A stretch of DNA of 64,000 bases from Fistulifera solaris (lineage: Eukaryota; Bacillariophyta; Bacillariophyceae; Naviculales; Stauroneidaceae), in contig AP026126.1 of assembly GCA_030295235.1 (NCBI GenBank), forward strand, positions 1,922,001 to 1,986,000, given 5' to 3'. The notes beneath the pieces were generated by a model that saw only the letters and a list, made by a program, of their open reading frames with translations, had not been told where the DNA came from and did not search any database. A program made the position numbers and the translations under genes. Every line of letters starts with the position of its first letter. The stretch's first letter is position 1. Shown here piece after piece: positions 11,181 to 22,138 of the stretch.

Positions 11181-12545
11181 ATGCCAACAACAAATACGCG
11201 CGACAATCGATGTGAAGATGGGACTGAAAAACCTGCAGCGGTCTCCTCAACTTCTTTGGATAGTATGCATCTTTCGAACAGCGAAAGCAATAATCCCGGC
11301 AGAGCATCCGCAGCAGAGTCAACAATATCCAATATCCATGTCCCAGGACCACAAAAAGTGTCCCCTGTTTTAACCCATCAAACCAATCAATACGACTTGC
11401 ACCGTCCATCATTTCTTTCGAACAGCATGATTGGGCTAGCTCAGCCCACCGGAGGCGCAGTACCCGAATTTCTTTTTCAGTTGACGAAAATGCTGACCGA
11501 CAACAATAGAGAGGTCATTGAATGGTCGAACGGTACGGCTAATGTGATGATGAATCTTTGAAAGATCGCATGCCTGAATAAATTTTTAATGAGGGGGGCT
11601 GACATTTCGTTGTTGAATTTCGCACAGGTATGATCAAAGTACACAATCCTCCGAAGCTGGAATCTCAAGTGATGCATAAGTAAGTAGAACTTGCCTTTCT
11701 ATTGAATCTTGGATCCATACCTCGAAACTAAGGCTCGTATGTTTTCCGCTTAAAGATATTTCAGGCATTCAAAGTTCTCAAGCTTTCAACGTCAACTCAA
11801 TTATTTTGGCTTTCGAAAGCTTGCTGGTAAAGGCAAAATGGCGCCGTGTTCGTATGTCAATGAATCAACCGGTAAGGAGATCAACAGTTTGTTGAGAATC
11901 AAGGTAAGACAAGAATGAACTACTGCTATTGCATCAAATCTTGTCTTCGCCTCTCAGTTTTTAATTAATCTGTACGTTCAGCGCAAAACTGGAGCCACCA
12001 TATCTACCAAAGAGGAGGAAAAATCTAGATCTATAAAGCATAAACCACCTGAGCCTTCCATTGTAAAGCCCGCTAAAGTGTTACCACCGCCGACACGAAT
12101 GGAGCCAATTTCACATGGATCCTTGAAGCAATCTACCCAGCCCGCTTCCTCATCTCAGCTCGCTTTGGCTCGATCTGCGGTGGGGCGAGGAATACGACAT
12201 GGAATTACGCTTTCATCGAAATCGACTCCCTTGACGGAGGCGGCGCAAGTTCCAGATCCCTTGGTACAGCACCGATCCGATAGTTTGTCTCAGCTGGCGT
12301 CCAACTATCAGCATTCGTTAGATGAACACCGATCTTACGGCGACGTCAGATCAGAGAACGAACATTATGAAGGACGGCTCAGTCGCGATTCGTCTTTAGT
12401 GGATCTTGCCATGATACCATCATTGGAGGATGTCGGCGCCTATCAACACGAATCAACAACATCAACAAAAGACGAGTTTGGGTGGGGGTTTGTAGACTTT
12501 CCATATCCAGAATTGGATCCTAGCTCCAACGTCGAACAAAGATAG
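11181..12545 (+). CDS. Heat-shock-factor family transcription factor (HSF copy 1)
   Basis: HSF proteins bind DNA through a winged-helix domain and control transcription in the nucleus; diatoms have greatly expanded this family. Four exons: 11181-11532, 11628-11679, 11756-11903 and 11982-12545. After a 95-residue Ser/Thr-rich N-terminus comes the DNA-binding domain: [20 protein letters not shown], then a short exon ([17 protein letters not shown]), then [20 protein letters not shown] and [14 protein letters not shown]. The recognition helix [11 protein letters not shown] is canonical. The C-terminal 200 residues are low complexity with acidic ends ([16 protein letters not shown]), perhaps an activation region. 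All splice phases fit and the frame is unbroken. ATG 11181 is the first Met in the open frame. The second exon is only 52 bases. Confidence 0.88.
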
Positions 12546-13355
12546 AGCTAGCCCATTGACGCATGTGAGCCGACTCTCTCTAATTTGTGAATGTACATAA
12601 TATTAGTTTTTTAAAAAGCTGCAATGTTCTGAAAACAACACTATTAGCAATGGATATCATGTTGATAAGGCGTTGATAGGGGACGATATCTGGACATCGT
12701 GACTAGGTTTCGCGGGAGTGATTAATGAAAGTGTTAGAGAAAGTAGATCAATTGATAGCTGTGGTGCGTGGTATCTAGAGAGAATCGAATATTTTCAAAG
12801 AAGCAAAAAAAGAAAAGGGATCATCATCACCGCCCGAAACCCGAATGTAAATCGGCCATGGGAAATGCGGGGGGTTGCGGGATGCGGGAGAATAGAAATA
12901 AGGGCTATGTCAAGTATTTGTTCTTTACGCCCGAACAAAGAACTAAGCCTTCGCAATTGACAACGTCAGTTCTTGGAGACTTTTTTAGCTTGGAATTAAG
13001 ATCACGAGATTAGCTAATTTTCTCGACTTGCTTACAGACATCTGTGTTATTCTTACTGTACGTTTTCCAGAGTGAGATGTTTGGTGTTCGCTTTGGGTAC
13101 GTTTTCTGCATTTTGCGTCCTTCTCGGTGGTATCTACTACTTGAATTTATAGCAAATGCAGTGCACCATCATTTTACTTCAACATACGTCAAACCCAAAC
13201 CGACGCCGACGCGACGCTTTTTCCGATCGTAGCCGTACCAGGTACCAGGAATAATCGTTTGCTTTTCCTCCCATAAAAATCGATTGGCTTTTCACATACC
13301 AGTTAACTTACCAGGTATCATTTGCTTGCGTTACATTCCAAATATACACGAAAAA
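12546..13355. other. Intergenic with TACCAGGTA motifs
   Basis: About 810 bases with no supported gene. The last 130 bases contain a tandem GTACCAGGTACCAGG at 13235-13249 and a TACCAGGTA at 13309-13317, 40-50 bases upstream of the hemoglobin start. Confidence 0.45.
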
Positions 13356-13784
13356 ATGTCACTCCCTTTACCGGCTAAGAGTCTCTATGATCGCCTCGGC
13401 GGTGTCGAAGCTGTTCGAGCAGTTGTAGACGAATTCTACAAGCGACTAGTTGTCGACCAGAAGCTTGCGATATTCTTTGCAGATGCAAACGTCGGCAAAC
13501 TCAAGATACATCAGCTGCAGTTTCTCAAAGTTGCGTTCACTGAGATTCCGAAGGATATGGATATTGTTGGAATCATGATTGCAAAGCATGAGGCTTTGTT
13601 CCGAGACAAGGGTTTGAATGCCGATCATTTCGACATTGTTGCCAGTCATTTGGTCGGAGCATGCAAGCATTTAGGCGTCTCTGATGAGATGGTGCAAGAA
13701 GCGGCAGCTATCGTAGTCCCCCTACGTGTCGCATTCGAACAAGGTGCCGCGTTGCACGGAGGAAATAGCAAGGAGGGAGCTTAA
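13356..13784 (+). CDS. Single-domain truncated hemoglobin (group I-like)
   Basis: Truncated hemoglobins bind heme and O2 or NO and often act in NO detoxification or redox sensing. The 142-residue frame has the group I pattern: SLYDRLGGVEAVRAVVDEFY at the N-terminus (helix B region), KIHQLQFLKVAFTEIP in the E helix area, and IAKHEALFRDKGLNADHFDI, where HEALF supplies the likely proximal His. Helices G and H follow (SHLVGACKHLGVSDEM, PLRVAFEQG). No signal peptide is seen, so a cytosolic location is likely. ATG 13356 sits directly before the homology and is preceded by AAAAA. The neighbour at 14367 is a close paralog with two such domains, so the pair arose by tandem duplication. Confidence 0.85.
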   Translation: MSLPLPAKSLYDRLGGVEAVRAVVDEFYKRLVVDQKLAIFFADANVGKLKIHQLQFLKVAFTEIPKDMDIVGIMIAKHEALFRDKGLNADHFDIVASHLVGACKHLGVSDEMVQEAAAIVVPLRVAFEQGAALHGGNSKEGA

Positions 13785-14366
13785 GGTTTATTTCAGCACT
13801 ACAAAGTATTCATTGTGTGTAGCTTGCTTGTAGCTACGACTACCATACCTTTACTTCTCGTTATTTCTCGTTGCATGCAATTTCTATCGTCCCACATACA
13901 GTCTAATCGATCGGTAGTCCTTTTGCAAAAAGGTGCTGTGGCTATTCGTTTGTTGGTGGTCGGCCATCGATGGAAAGGTAACCTTCTAACGTAGCTGGTA
14001 GGTGCGGTACGGGTACCTATAGTAGATACAAGGGGTATCTTAGTATCTGCACGCAGTAGTTGATTAATGGTAAACGCTCCATATATCCGTATCTGGGACT
14101 CAACCAATACTTTGTAAGAACAACAGACACAAGACACCAAAGGAGCACAAGGGTGAACCAAGATGAAAGTACTACGTACATTTCAAACTCAAGAGTCAAG
14201 AGAGTCGACCGTCGACCCTGACTTAGATGCCAGAGGTGCAGTTTGCTGATGCTATCAAAAATTCATCAAACTTCCGGCAGCAACACGATGTCCACTTCCA
14301 CTATTTTTCATCCTTTCACGAAATGAAGCAATAAAATCATCGTTGCGCCACTTCAGCCAAGCGATC
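13785..14366. other. Intergenic between the two hemoglobin genes
   Basis: About 580 bases. Two minus-strand open frames here lack any recognisable domain and are left out. A small inverted repeat GTCGACCGTCGAC is near 14204. The right end holds the promoter of the second globin gene. Confidence 0.35.
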
Positions 14367-15201
14367 ATGTGCCCGCCTCCTTCCGCAAGTCTTTATGATC
14401 GTCTCGGTGGCGTCGAATCCGTTCGAGCAGTCGTTAACGAATTCTATGAACGCCTTGTCGCCGACGACACACTCTCCAAATTCTTCGATGGCGTCAAAGT
14501 CCCTGCGCTCAAGATACACCAGCTTGAGTTTCTTAAAATAGCATTCACTGACATTCCGAAGGATCTAGATGTTATTGCACTGATGATCGAGAAGCATGAG
14601 GCTTTGTTTCGCGATAAAGGATTGAATGCCGAGCACTTTGACCTTGTTGCCGGCCATTTGGTTAACACGTGCAAAGACTTGGGGGTAGCCGACGAGCTGA
14701 TTGATGAAGCTGTAGCAATTGTAGTTCCACTTCGTATTGCGTTCGAGCAGGGTGCGGAAATGTACGGTGGAACTCGCACTGAGGAAGAAACGAAGGACGA
14801 AGGGCCAGATTCACTTCACCAAGGAACTCTCCTTTCAAAGCTAGGAGGGACTAATGCAATCAAAGCGGCAGTAGAAGAAATGTACAAGCGCTTGGTGGAT
14901 GATCCTGAAACAGCTATCTTTTTGAAGAGATCAATATGGCTTTTCTTAAGCAACACCAGCTCGACTTTATGAAAATAGCTTTCACTGTAGTTCCGGAAGA
15001 TCTTGATGTGCCTGGTCTGTTGAAAGAAAAACATGCTTCGCTTTTCAAAAAGGACTCAATGAGAAACACTTTGACATTGTTGCTAAGCATTTTGTGGGTG
15101 CGATGAATCAATTGAATGTTCCACAAGAACTTATCGATGAAGCCGTTTCTATCATTGGTCCTCTCCGTGTGGTTTTTGAAGAAGGAACTGAGACTGCATA
15201 G
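14367..15201 (+). CDS. Two-domain truncated hemoglobin
   Basis: Two truncated-globin domains follow one another in one reading path. Domain 1 (about residues 5-130) closely matches the single-domain neighbour: SLYDRLGGVESVRAVVNEFY, KIHQLEFLKIAFTDIPKDLD, EKHEALFRDKGLNAEHFDL and PLRIAFEQGAEMYGG. A Glu/Asp/Thr-rich linker (TRTEEETKDEGPDS) leads to domain 2: LLSKLGGTNAIKAAVEEMY, HQLDFMKIAFTVVPEDLD, EKHASLFKK, KHFDIVAKHFVGAM and PLRVVFEEG. Each domain keeps a candidate proximal His (HEALF, HASLF). Domain 2 changes frame near 14919-14923 (T run) and 15047-15051 (A run); the protein pattern continues in register on both sides, so I treat these as base-calling errors. If they were real the protein would end early in domain 2. 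The stop after ETA is at 15199-15201. Confidence 0.75.
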
Positions 15202-15347
15202 GTTAGGCAATTCTGCTAGTGAACATGTAACAATTAAGGAGTTTTATCTTAATCTCTCGGGTCAATTCTTTTCTATAACCAGCTCTAGATAGAGCACGAA
15301 GATCGATTGCGTTTAAGAAAGAGATCCGCCGTGGATCTCTTGGGGCT

Positions 15348-16783
15348 TTATTTTACTCCAACCATCTGACGTTGAATGTCCGTTTCTCTGTCTGCGGTGT
15401 CCCTTTCCTCCTCTTCTCCTAATGTTGAAGGGGCGTCTGATTCTGTCCCGATCTGCGGCGGAGAAATTGTTTCATTGCTACTTGAACCTTCACAAAGACC
15501 ACCTCCATTGGGCCAAAAACAAGCATAGCCCAACATGCTCAACCCCCAGGACGCGATGATCGACCACCGCTTCCCACCTGCCATATTTCTTTCAAATCGC
15601 GCGCTAGCTGCGGTCGACAATGAGTGACAGCCGTGTTAATTTTGTGAAATAGCTTAAATGGTTCAATCGGTGCAAGCGCATTTACAGCCGTTTTACATGC
15701 CCATCCCGGAACATCATTTCCTGGATTAGCATGCGCAATCAATGCTATTCGCGTGCGCTCGGGATCGCCGGGGTCTTTGCTAATGTAGGTGGCTCCCCGG
15801 AAGGCATAGGCGGTGGCTGGTATGTCTTCAAATTTGTCACACGCTTGGTTCACCACAACCTCCGTACCGTCTCGTAACCATCGATGATGGCAGAAGGAAA
15901 TAAGCTGACGTGGTTTGATGAACAGTATTTGCGGCGTTTCTCCCAAACAGACCTTGGAGGAGGGCGTTATTTCCTGCAAGTCTTTGTATTTGTCAATCAA
16001 ATCATTGTAGTCGCCCATGTGTTGCTCTTGCGACAAATAAAGACAAACTTCTTCGAGTGGGGCGTCAATGGTACTGTATATCTTAATGCACGGATACTCT
16101 CGATCGTCTTTTGGGTTAGCGAAACGCGGACCTCGGGAATCTCTCATCCAACGAATAAAAGCCCGTGTTCGGCCATCTTTGTTGATGGCTCCACGCAACA
16201 CACGACTGCATTGTACTTCCGTCCAGTTGTCATCGTCGGGTCCAAACAACATTTCCTCGGCCCACTGCTCCACTTGTTCTCCAACTCCTTCGAATTGGCG
16301 CTGTAATTCTTTCCGGCGTGCTAATACCGACAGTTGCTGGTCTCCTTGCGGAGGTGCTGTGCCGGCTTCTCCTTGTTTCAAATTGTGAATTTCCTGGCGT
16401 AATAACTCTAATTCTTTTCGCATCGACTTGATTTCTTGCAGTGTTTCTATCATAGTGTCTCTGAGTGCTATTGTTCTTTTGGTGGAAGGAGCGTGTCGAG
16501 TATTTTGTGGCGTGAGTCCATAATAGACACCCAACGACGATGCTTGTAACTTCTGTCGTAATTGTTTCTTAGATGGCAACGTCAAGCGAACGTCTTGCAC
16601 TTCGGCTACTTTTCGACGGAGTTGTTTGTGAACGGCTAATGTCGATCGTAGCAAGCCACTGGTGATACCGTTATTAAAAAATGTATGCACGGCGTGATGC
16701 ACCGTCGGCCCTCTGTGTGAAGCGTCGGCACACGAAAGGAGTAGAGGCACAGCGTATAGAAGAAAATTACATCGTCGCTTCAT
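15348..16783 (-). CDS. START-domain lipid-binding membrane protein
   Basis: START domains hold one lipid or sterol in a deep pocket and move it between membranes. The protein begins with a signal peptide (MKRRCNFLLYAVPLLLSCADA). A coiled-coil region follows near residues 110-170 (MIETLQEIKSMRKELELLRQ). The START-like domain is at about residues 200-385: YPCIKIYSTIDAPLEEVCLY, MGDYNDLIDKYKDLQEI, PRQLISFCHHRW, GWACKTAVNAL. Near 15583-15600 the frame shifts; the continuing frame reads GGKRWSIIASWGLSMLGYAC, a likely C-terminal membrane anchor, and then an acidic tail to 15348. Without the shift the protein would stop soon after the START domain. Head-to-head with the U2AF-like gene. The ligand is unknown. 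Confidence 0.7.
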
Positions 16784-17250
16784 TCTTATAACTGCTACTT
16801 TCTATTTTATTATTGCGTTTGTGAGAAGCAAGTCGATCGATGTAATAGAGCGAAGGCTTCTCTCTTTTTATCGTCCTTTTGACAATCGAAAGAAGATGGC
16901 AATAAAACTTCAAGCGTGTCGAACCTCGAAGGCCTTCTATCGTTCTTTCTCTCCTTAAATCTTGAGTGACGCGGACGACACGCAAGAACTGTCGTAGCGA
17001 GTTCTGTATTTACAGATCCTTGCTTGGCTTGCTTGCTTGCTTGCTTGATCCGGTATTTGGCGTCTGGCCACGAGCCGCCTCGCTCGTATTTTCGTCCGCC
17101 ACGGCGTATATTTTCGCGTCGCTTGTTTTGTATCGACCATGCGATGATAATCAACAACTTCTTGTCCAGCTTTGTATCAAAACACTCGACTTCTCAACAA
17201 ATACTTGTTCATATTCATAACAATTTCACTCACACTCTCACAAGTCTGTC
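16784..17250. promoter_or_regulatory. Divergent promoter region with GCTT microsatellite
   Basis: A 467-base spacer between the START gene (minus) and the U2AF-like gene (plus). A short run of GCTT repeats lies near 17022-17047. Promoters for both genes are expected here, but no TATA box is obvious. Confidence 0.4.
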
Positions 17251-18295
17251 ATGGATCTGTATCAACAATCACAAGACAAAATTAACCGCGAACTCTTCGT
17301 CGGAAACACACCACCAGGAACCTCAGAACTACTGTTGATGCACTTTTTCAATGCTGCGTTGCGTCGTGTGCGGCTGTGTGCACCGAACGATACGCCGGTT
17401 TTAAACAGTCGTGTCAACAGTAAATTCGCTTTTGTGGAATTGGCTTCGGCAGAAATGGCGAACCGAGCTTTGCAATTGAACGGAATCCCCTTTCTCGGAG
17501 GGACTTTACTCAAAGTTAGTCGTCCTTCGAAATATATGGGTCCTCCGGATCCTCCCTCACAAGTCATGGCAAGAATTGACGGGACAGAATCTTCCGGATG
17601 GTGCTTTCCTGGATGCGGAACAAGAAAAGATCCGGCGAGAACTATTCATTGGCAATACGACTCCGGAAATGACAGAAAGTATGTTGCGCGAATTCTTAGG
17701 AAATGCTTTGCAGCAAGTAGGATTGGCCATGGGACCTGGAAATCCCATTAATACGTGTCGCGTTTCGGGGAAATTCGCATTCATTGAGCTACGAACCGCG
17801 GCGGAAGCGGCACAAGCGCTCAATCTCAACAATATTCCGTTTTTGGGAACGGCGCTTCGTGTCGGGAGACCGAGTAAATATACGGGACCGCCGGATGTGC
17901 ACGGCAACTGGGAAGATATTCTCGCCAAATACATGTCGGGAGAGTTACTTTTGCCGAATGCCCCACAACCACCACCGCCACCACCGGCGGCGGCATATAC
18001 GTCTCGCGTAGTGCAACTCAAGAATATGCTATCGCCGCAAGATTTAGAAGATCCTGAAGAGTATGAAGATATTATGCAGGATACAAGAGAAGAATGCTCT
18101 AAATTTGGAAATTTGTTGCAAGTCATGATTCCGCGGAAAGGGGAAGTGGGTGCTACTCAAATATTTTTGGAGTATGGGTCGGCGGATGAAGCAAACGCTG
18201 CTATACTCGGTTTGAGAGGGCGCACCTTTGACGGAAGATTGGTCGAAGCTACTTTTTTCGATGAAGCGAAATTCGCGGCAAGAGACTTTTCTTAA
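17251..18295 (+). CDS. U2AF65-like splicing factor with RRM1-RRM1-UHM order
   Basis: U2AF large subunits bind the polypyrimidine tract and help choose the 3' splice site. This protein starts straight with an RRM of the U2AF RRM1 type (INRELFVGNTPPGTSELLLM, SKFAFVELASAEMANRALQL, GIPFLGGTLLKVSRPSKY). A second domain of the same RRM1 type follows (IRRELFIGNTTPEMTESMLR, GKFAFIELRTAAEAAQALNL, RVGRPSKYTGPPD). A Pro-rich linker leads to a C-terminal UHM-like RRM (VVQLKNMLSPQDLEDPEEYE, EDIMQDTREECSKFGNLLQV). The usual N-terminal RS domain is missing, and so is the normal RRM2. One frame change near 17560-17570 lies between the two RRMs; the continuing frame is SWQELTGQNLPDG. No intron is needed. Nuclear location is inferred. 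Confidence 0.8.
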
Positions 18296-18493
18296 TTGTT
18301 GAAGCAATGCGTCCCTTCTTGCGGACCGGCATCTTGGTGCTTTCTCGTGCTCCGGTCCCTCAACAATGGAAAGAATCTTGGATACGCACCAGGTAACAAG
18401 CATTTAAAAAGTAGCGACACAACTTACATACATAATAAAAATGCGACCTGTCAGCTGATCTATGGCGTTTACAAGCTAAATTACCGTTTTGTA

Positions 18494-21400
18494 TCACTGT
18501 GCCAACCGACCCAACATTTCATCGGCCAGAAGCTGAATCTCATTTGAGTTACACAACGTCTTTACATTTAGCACGCGTCGGGTGTCTTTCAACTTTCCAG
18601 CTTCTTCCAATGCACGCTTCCACAAAGACGCCTCGCAGAACAGATCATATCTTTCTTCATTGGCCGAGACGCGATCAATGTATTTCAGAATCTCGGCAGA
18701 ACTTTGTTTGCCTCGTATAGCGGCACGTGCAAAGGTTTGTAGCCAATCGGAGACTTTGTCTTCGACTCGGATAGTATTCGCAGATTGCTCCATTGCTGAC
18801 TTTCGGCGAGAGCGATTACTTGAATATGCCAAAATCGTTTCTCAGGGACTCGGTACTTTTTGGCAAGCTTCTCTGCATCCGAAAACAATCGGTGTTGATC
18901 ACGCATTTGAATAGCAGCAAATTTAATGACAGAAGCAATTGTGCTGGTAACAGATGAAGAAGGCGGAGCTACTTCGGGAGCGTTGTGTTTTGTACGTAGC
19001 GTTTCTTGATCGCGAATGAGTTCCGCATAGTCATCCGTCGAGGCCTTATGCAGAGCAGTATCCTTACCCAAACCAAAGATACGAGATGCCTCCTGTAGTT
19101 GCGATAATTAAACAGAGATAAAAACAAAGCAGCATTAGGCAGCTGGGCTTCAATCCACATTGAACCTTATGTTACTCACCGCTAGCAAGCCCTGTTTTTC
19201 ACGGGCATCGTGCTCTTGTAGTGCTCGTTGTGCCATCGCCGTTCCAGCTGCAGCAAACTGTTGTGCTCTGATCAGAAGATTCGTGACACTTTTTACATCA
19301 GCCGTAGTCTGAAGGTAGCGGCGTAAAGTATGGAAGCCTTCAGGTGTGAATTTGGAAACAACCATTCCGAGAAAAGCGGCTTGCGCTTTTGAAACATCAC
19401 TGGAATTTGCTAAACACGATCGTTCATACTCCATGAGAGAGCTGAATATAAAATCCAAATCGCTGCGGAAAAGAGAGGCAAGCGTCAGAAAAAAAAACGT
19501 ACACAGTAATAATATTGTTGTGCACTTACCGAGCTTGTGTCGCTACCGCCATGGCATCGGCGTAAGCACCTGTTGAAAGCAACGCGGGCACTTTATCTAC
19601 CACACTTGTTTCTAAGAGCAACAACAGATTAGCAACACCCGGCCGACCAGCTTGGTTCGCCGCCATGGCGACCGTAGCATAAGCTCCTCTATGCAGCGAA
19701 TGGTCGCCTGCGCCTCCAAGAATGATTTCTGTGGCGACCTCGGCAACTTGTGCGTCTGTACCTTCCGCCGCCATCACGTAAGCCGCGGCTTTGGAAGCAC
19801 GAGCAAAGATTTGCACGGATTTTGGTAGACCTAAGTATTGCGATATGCTACACGCCAGTGCCGGTCTTTGTAAAGCGATGAGTCTGGCAACGACGCCTAT
19901 TGGTGTCATGGTGTCGTATTGAGCGCTCGTCGCTATCCAGCCAACATTGGGGTGACGAAGCCGATTTAATACGCGAAGCTTTCTTGCTGCCACAACAAAC
20001 TCTTGGGCAGTTGGCGATGGTTGAACTACACCTTTTGCCTCGATGCTTTTATAGGAAAAGTGCATCCCATAAGATGCAGCTCGCAGTAGACGTTTCTGTT
20101 GTACAATGTCGAACTCCCTTGTCGCTGCCTCTAGGCAAGTTTCAACAGCTGGTATCAATTGATCGGAAGCAGCTATATCTCTGACTGTGTTATCATCCGC
20201 GCTCGTTCCTGAATAAAAGGCATCTGCAGCATCCACGAGCATCGCGGAGGTTTCGATTGAACCAATACTTAACATTTGGGCCGTTACAGGTGGTACACGT
20301 TGCAAAATCTCAATAGCAGAGTCTGTGATAACGCGGCAGCAATCGATTTCGGGAACTAAGTACACTGTGTCGTCTTCATACGGAAATCTTAACCAGTCTC
20401 CATAGGGACCAACCATAAGGACACCCAAGCCTTTCCAGTGCAAGACCACACTGACACGAGCAAAAATAAAAGTGTCAGCAATTTAGTCGGCTCTTTCCAC
20501 CACAGCACGCAAAGGTTAAGACTTACCTGTCTTCTCCGCACCACTCCATCTGCGATGGGACTTGTTGTGACCCTTCAGATGTATCAAAATCAAGCACTTT
20601 CGTTTCAAAAGACGTTGAAATGACAGTCAAAATACACGATTCGGTAAAACATGCCAGAAAGCGTCCGTTCGGAGCAAAGACCATATCCACAATGGGGCTG
20701 TTGACGCGCACTCGGCAATCGACGTCTGTCATTTTGATTGTGGAGACCTCAACTACAATGACCGAGTTATCCGATGTCGATAAGAAGAGTTCTGGATGCT
20801 GCGAAGTCGTTCTTAAGCGTGAGAAAACCGCCAACGTCGAAAACGTACAAAAGTGGCGCTTCGCGTATTCCGAAGTTGGCAAAATGGTAACTAATGCATA
20901 GTGCGACAAATCATCTGATTCAATTCGTCGCGCAGACAAATGAGATGTTTGTGAATACTCCTCTTCGTCGTGATGGTCAAGTAATTCGGCAATCGCGGCA
21001 TCTTGATTCTTTGTCAAAACGGCAACACCACCTTCGTAGACCTTAGCTTGAAGAAGAGGAATCGATTCTTGACAGACATAGAATGGCTGCAACAGAGCTT
21101 GCCCTTTCAGATTGTACGTGAAGCAGAGTGAATCATTGAGAACCACAACGAGTGTCGTGCGGCTCGTGAAGCCCAGACATAGAATATCTACCGCATTATA
21201 TCGTTCTCGATAGTCCGCGGGAGGAAACTCTTGTTGCGACAAAATCTGCCCCGAATTCGTCAAAATACGGAGTTGTGTCGTACGAAAGGAATCTGTCAAA
21301 GGTACTGTGCATGTGGCAATTGGTCCACCGTGAGGACACGCTTTGACGTGAGTTTGTGTTGTTGTCTGGTACCAATTGCGAATCTCCTTGGGATCTACCA

Positions 21401-21650
21401 AATGCTGCGGCTTCGAAAGTCCTTGAGGATACCATGCCAGACAATTCTGCTGCATAGATGACGGACAAGATGAACGCCATTGTACATGAGAATAAATAGG
21501 GATGCGACGGTAAGGCAAATCACCCAGATATTGCCATGATGCTTCGGCCGGTGAAGCAGAGAACTCTTTGTCTTCCACGGAGGATTGTTCCGTATATGCC
21601 GTTTCGGTCTCCAAAATTGGGTCGTCGAAAGGATTAGATGAAGCTACCAT
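18494..21650 (-). CDS. VPS16: Vacuolar sorting protein VPS16 (HOPS/CORVET core)
   Basis: VPS16 is a core subunit of the HOPS and CORVET tethers for endosome-vacuole fusion. Four exons: 21650-20527, 20450-19530, 19462-19179 and 19092-18494, all GT-AG with matching phases, about 970 residues. The N-terminal beta-propeller region includes LPYRRIPIYSHVQWRSSC, PNGRFLACFTESCILTVIST and VVLHWKGLGVLMVGPYGDWL. The C-terminal helical solenoid ends with the conserved stretch RFWHIQVIALAESQQWSNLR, IGYKPFARAAIRGKQSSAEI, ILKYIDRVSANEERYDLFCE and WKRALEEAGKLKDTR. The frame shifts at a T run near 18731, inside IGYKP|FARAA, where the family is continuous, so a base-calling indel is likely. A short Asn-Pro-Phe motif (NPFDDP) lies near the N-terminus. 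Confidence 0.9.
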
Positions 21651-22138
21651 GATTTTTAAATGTTACTTCTTTTTGAGCATTGATTGGGGAAGATCATTCT
21701 TTGTTATCTCGCGTAAGAAACGGCGCATTTGTTTTTGTGTTGTCGTTCTGCTTGTTGCCATACTGGTGCGCGATGCAGATGCAGCAGATTTTATTGTATA
21801 GACCCCAGTGTAAGCGACCTTTTTTTACGAATGGATTTCAGTCATGAGTCACGAGACATGAGATATGAATAATTCTAACTACTTATACGCACATCAGAAA
21901 CCGCAACACCAATAAAGACAATACATGCTCGTGAATAATCTTTTGTGTGATCGTTGTAAAATTATTTAATACGAAGAGCTGCGGTTCTTGGTAAAAGTCA
22001 TCGTATAAAAAAGAAGCAACGTGACTTTCAGTCCAGTCGGAAGTGTGTAAGGTTGCTAACTGACAAAAACAAGTAGAAGGTCGCCGTCGGCAACTCTGAA
22101 CACTTTGAGGACCTCAATACAAGGGGAATTACGAAGAC
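21651..22138. other. Intergenic with a dispersed palindromic repeat
   Basis: About 490 bases upstream of VPS16 and downstream of HSF copy 2. It contains one copy of the dispersed GTGTAGGCGACC / TTTCAGTCATGAG element at about 21810-21855. No gene is supported; a 77-residue plus-strand frame overlapping the VPS16 start is taken as a shadow. Confidence 0.45.

Noticed and set aside
15884-16388. Two plus-strand open frames of 140 and 106 residues
   Set aside because: Antisense shadows of the START-domain gene.
17557-18126. 189-residue minus-strand open frame
   Set aside because: Antisense shadow of the second RRM and linker of the U2AF-like gene; Ser/Cys-rich composition typical of a reverse reading.
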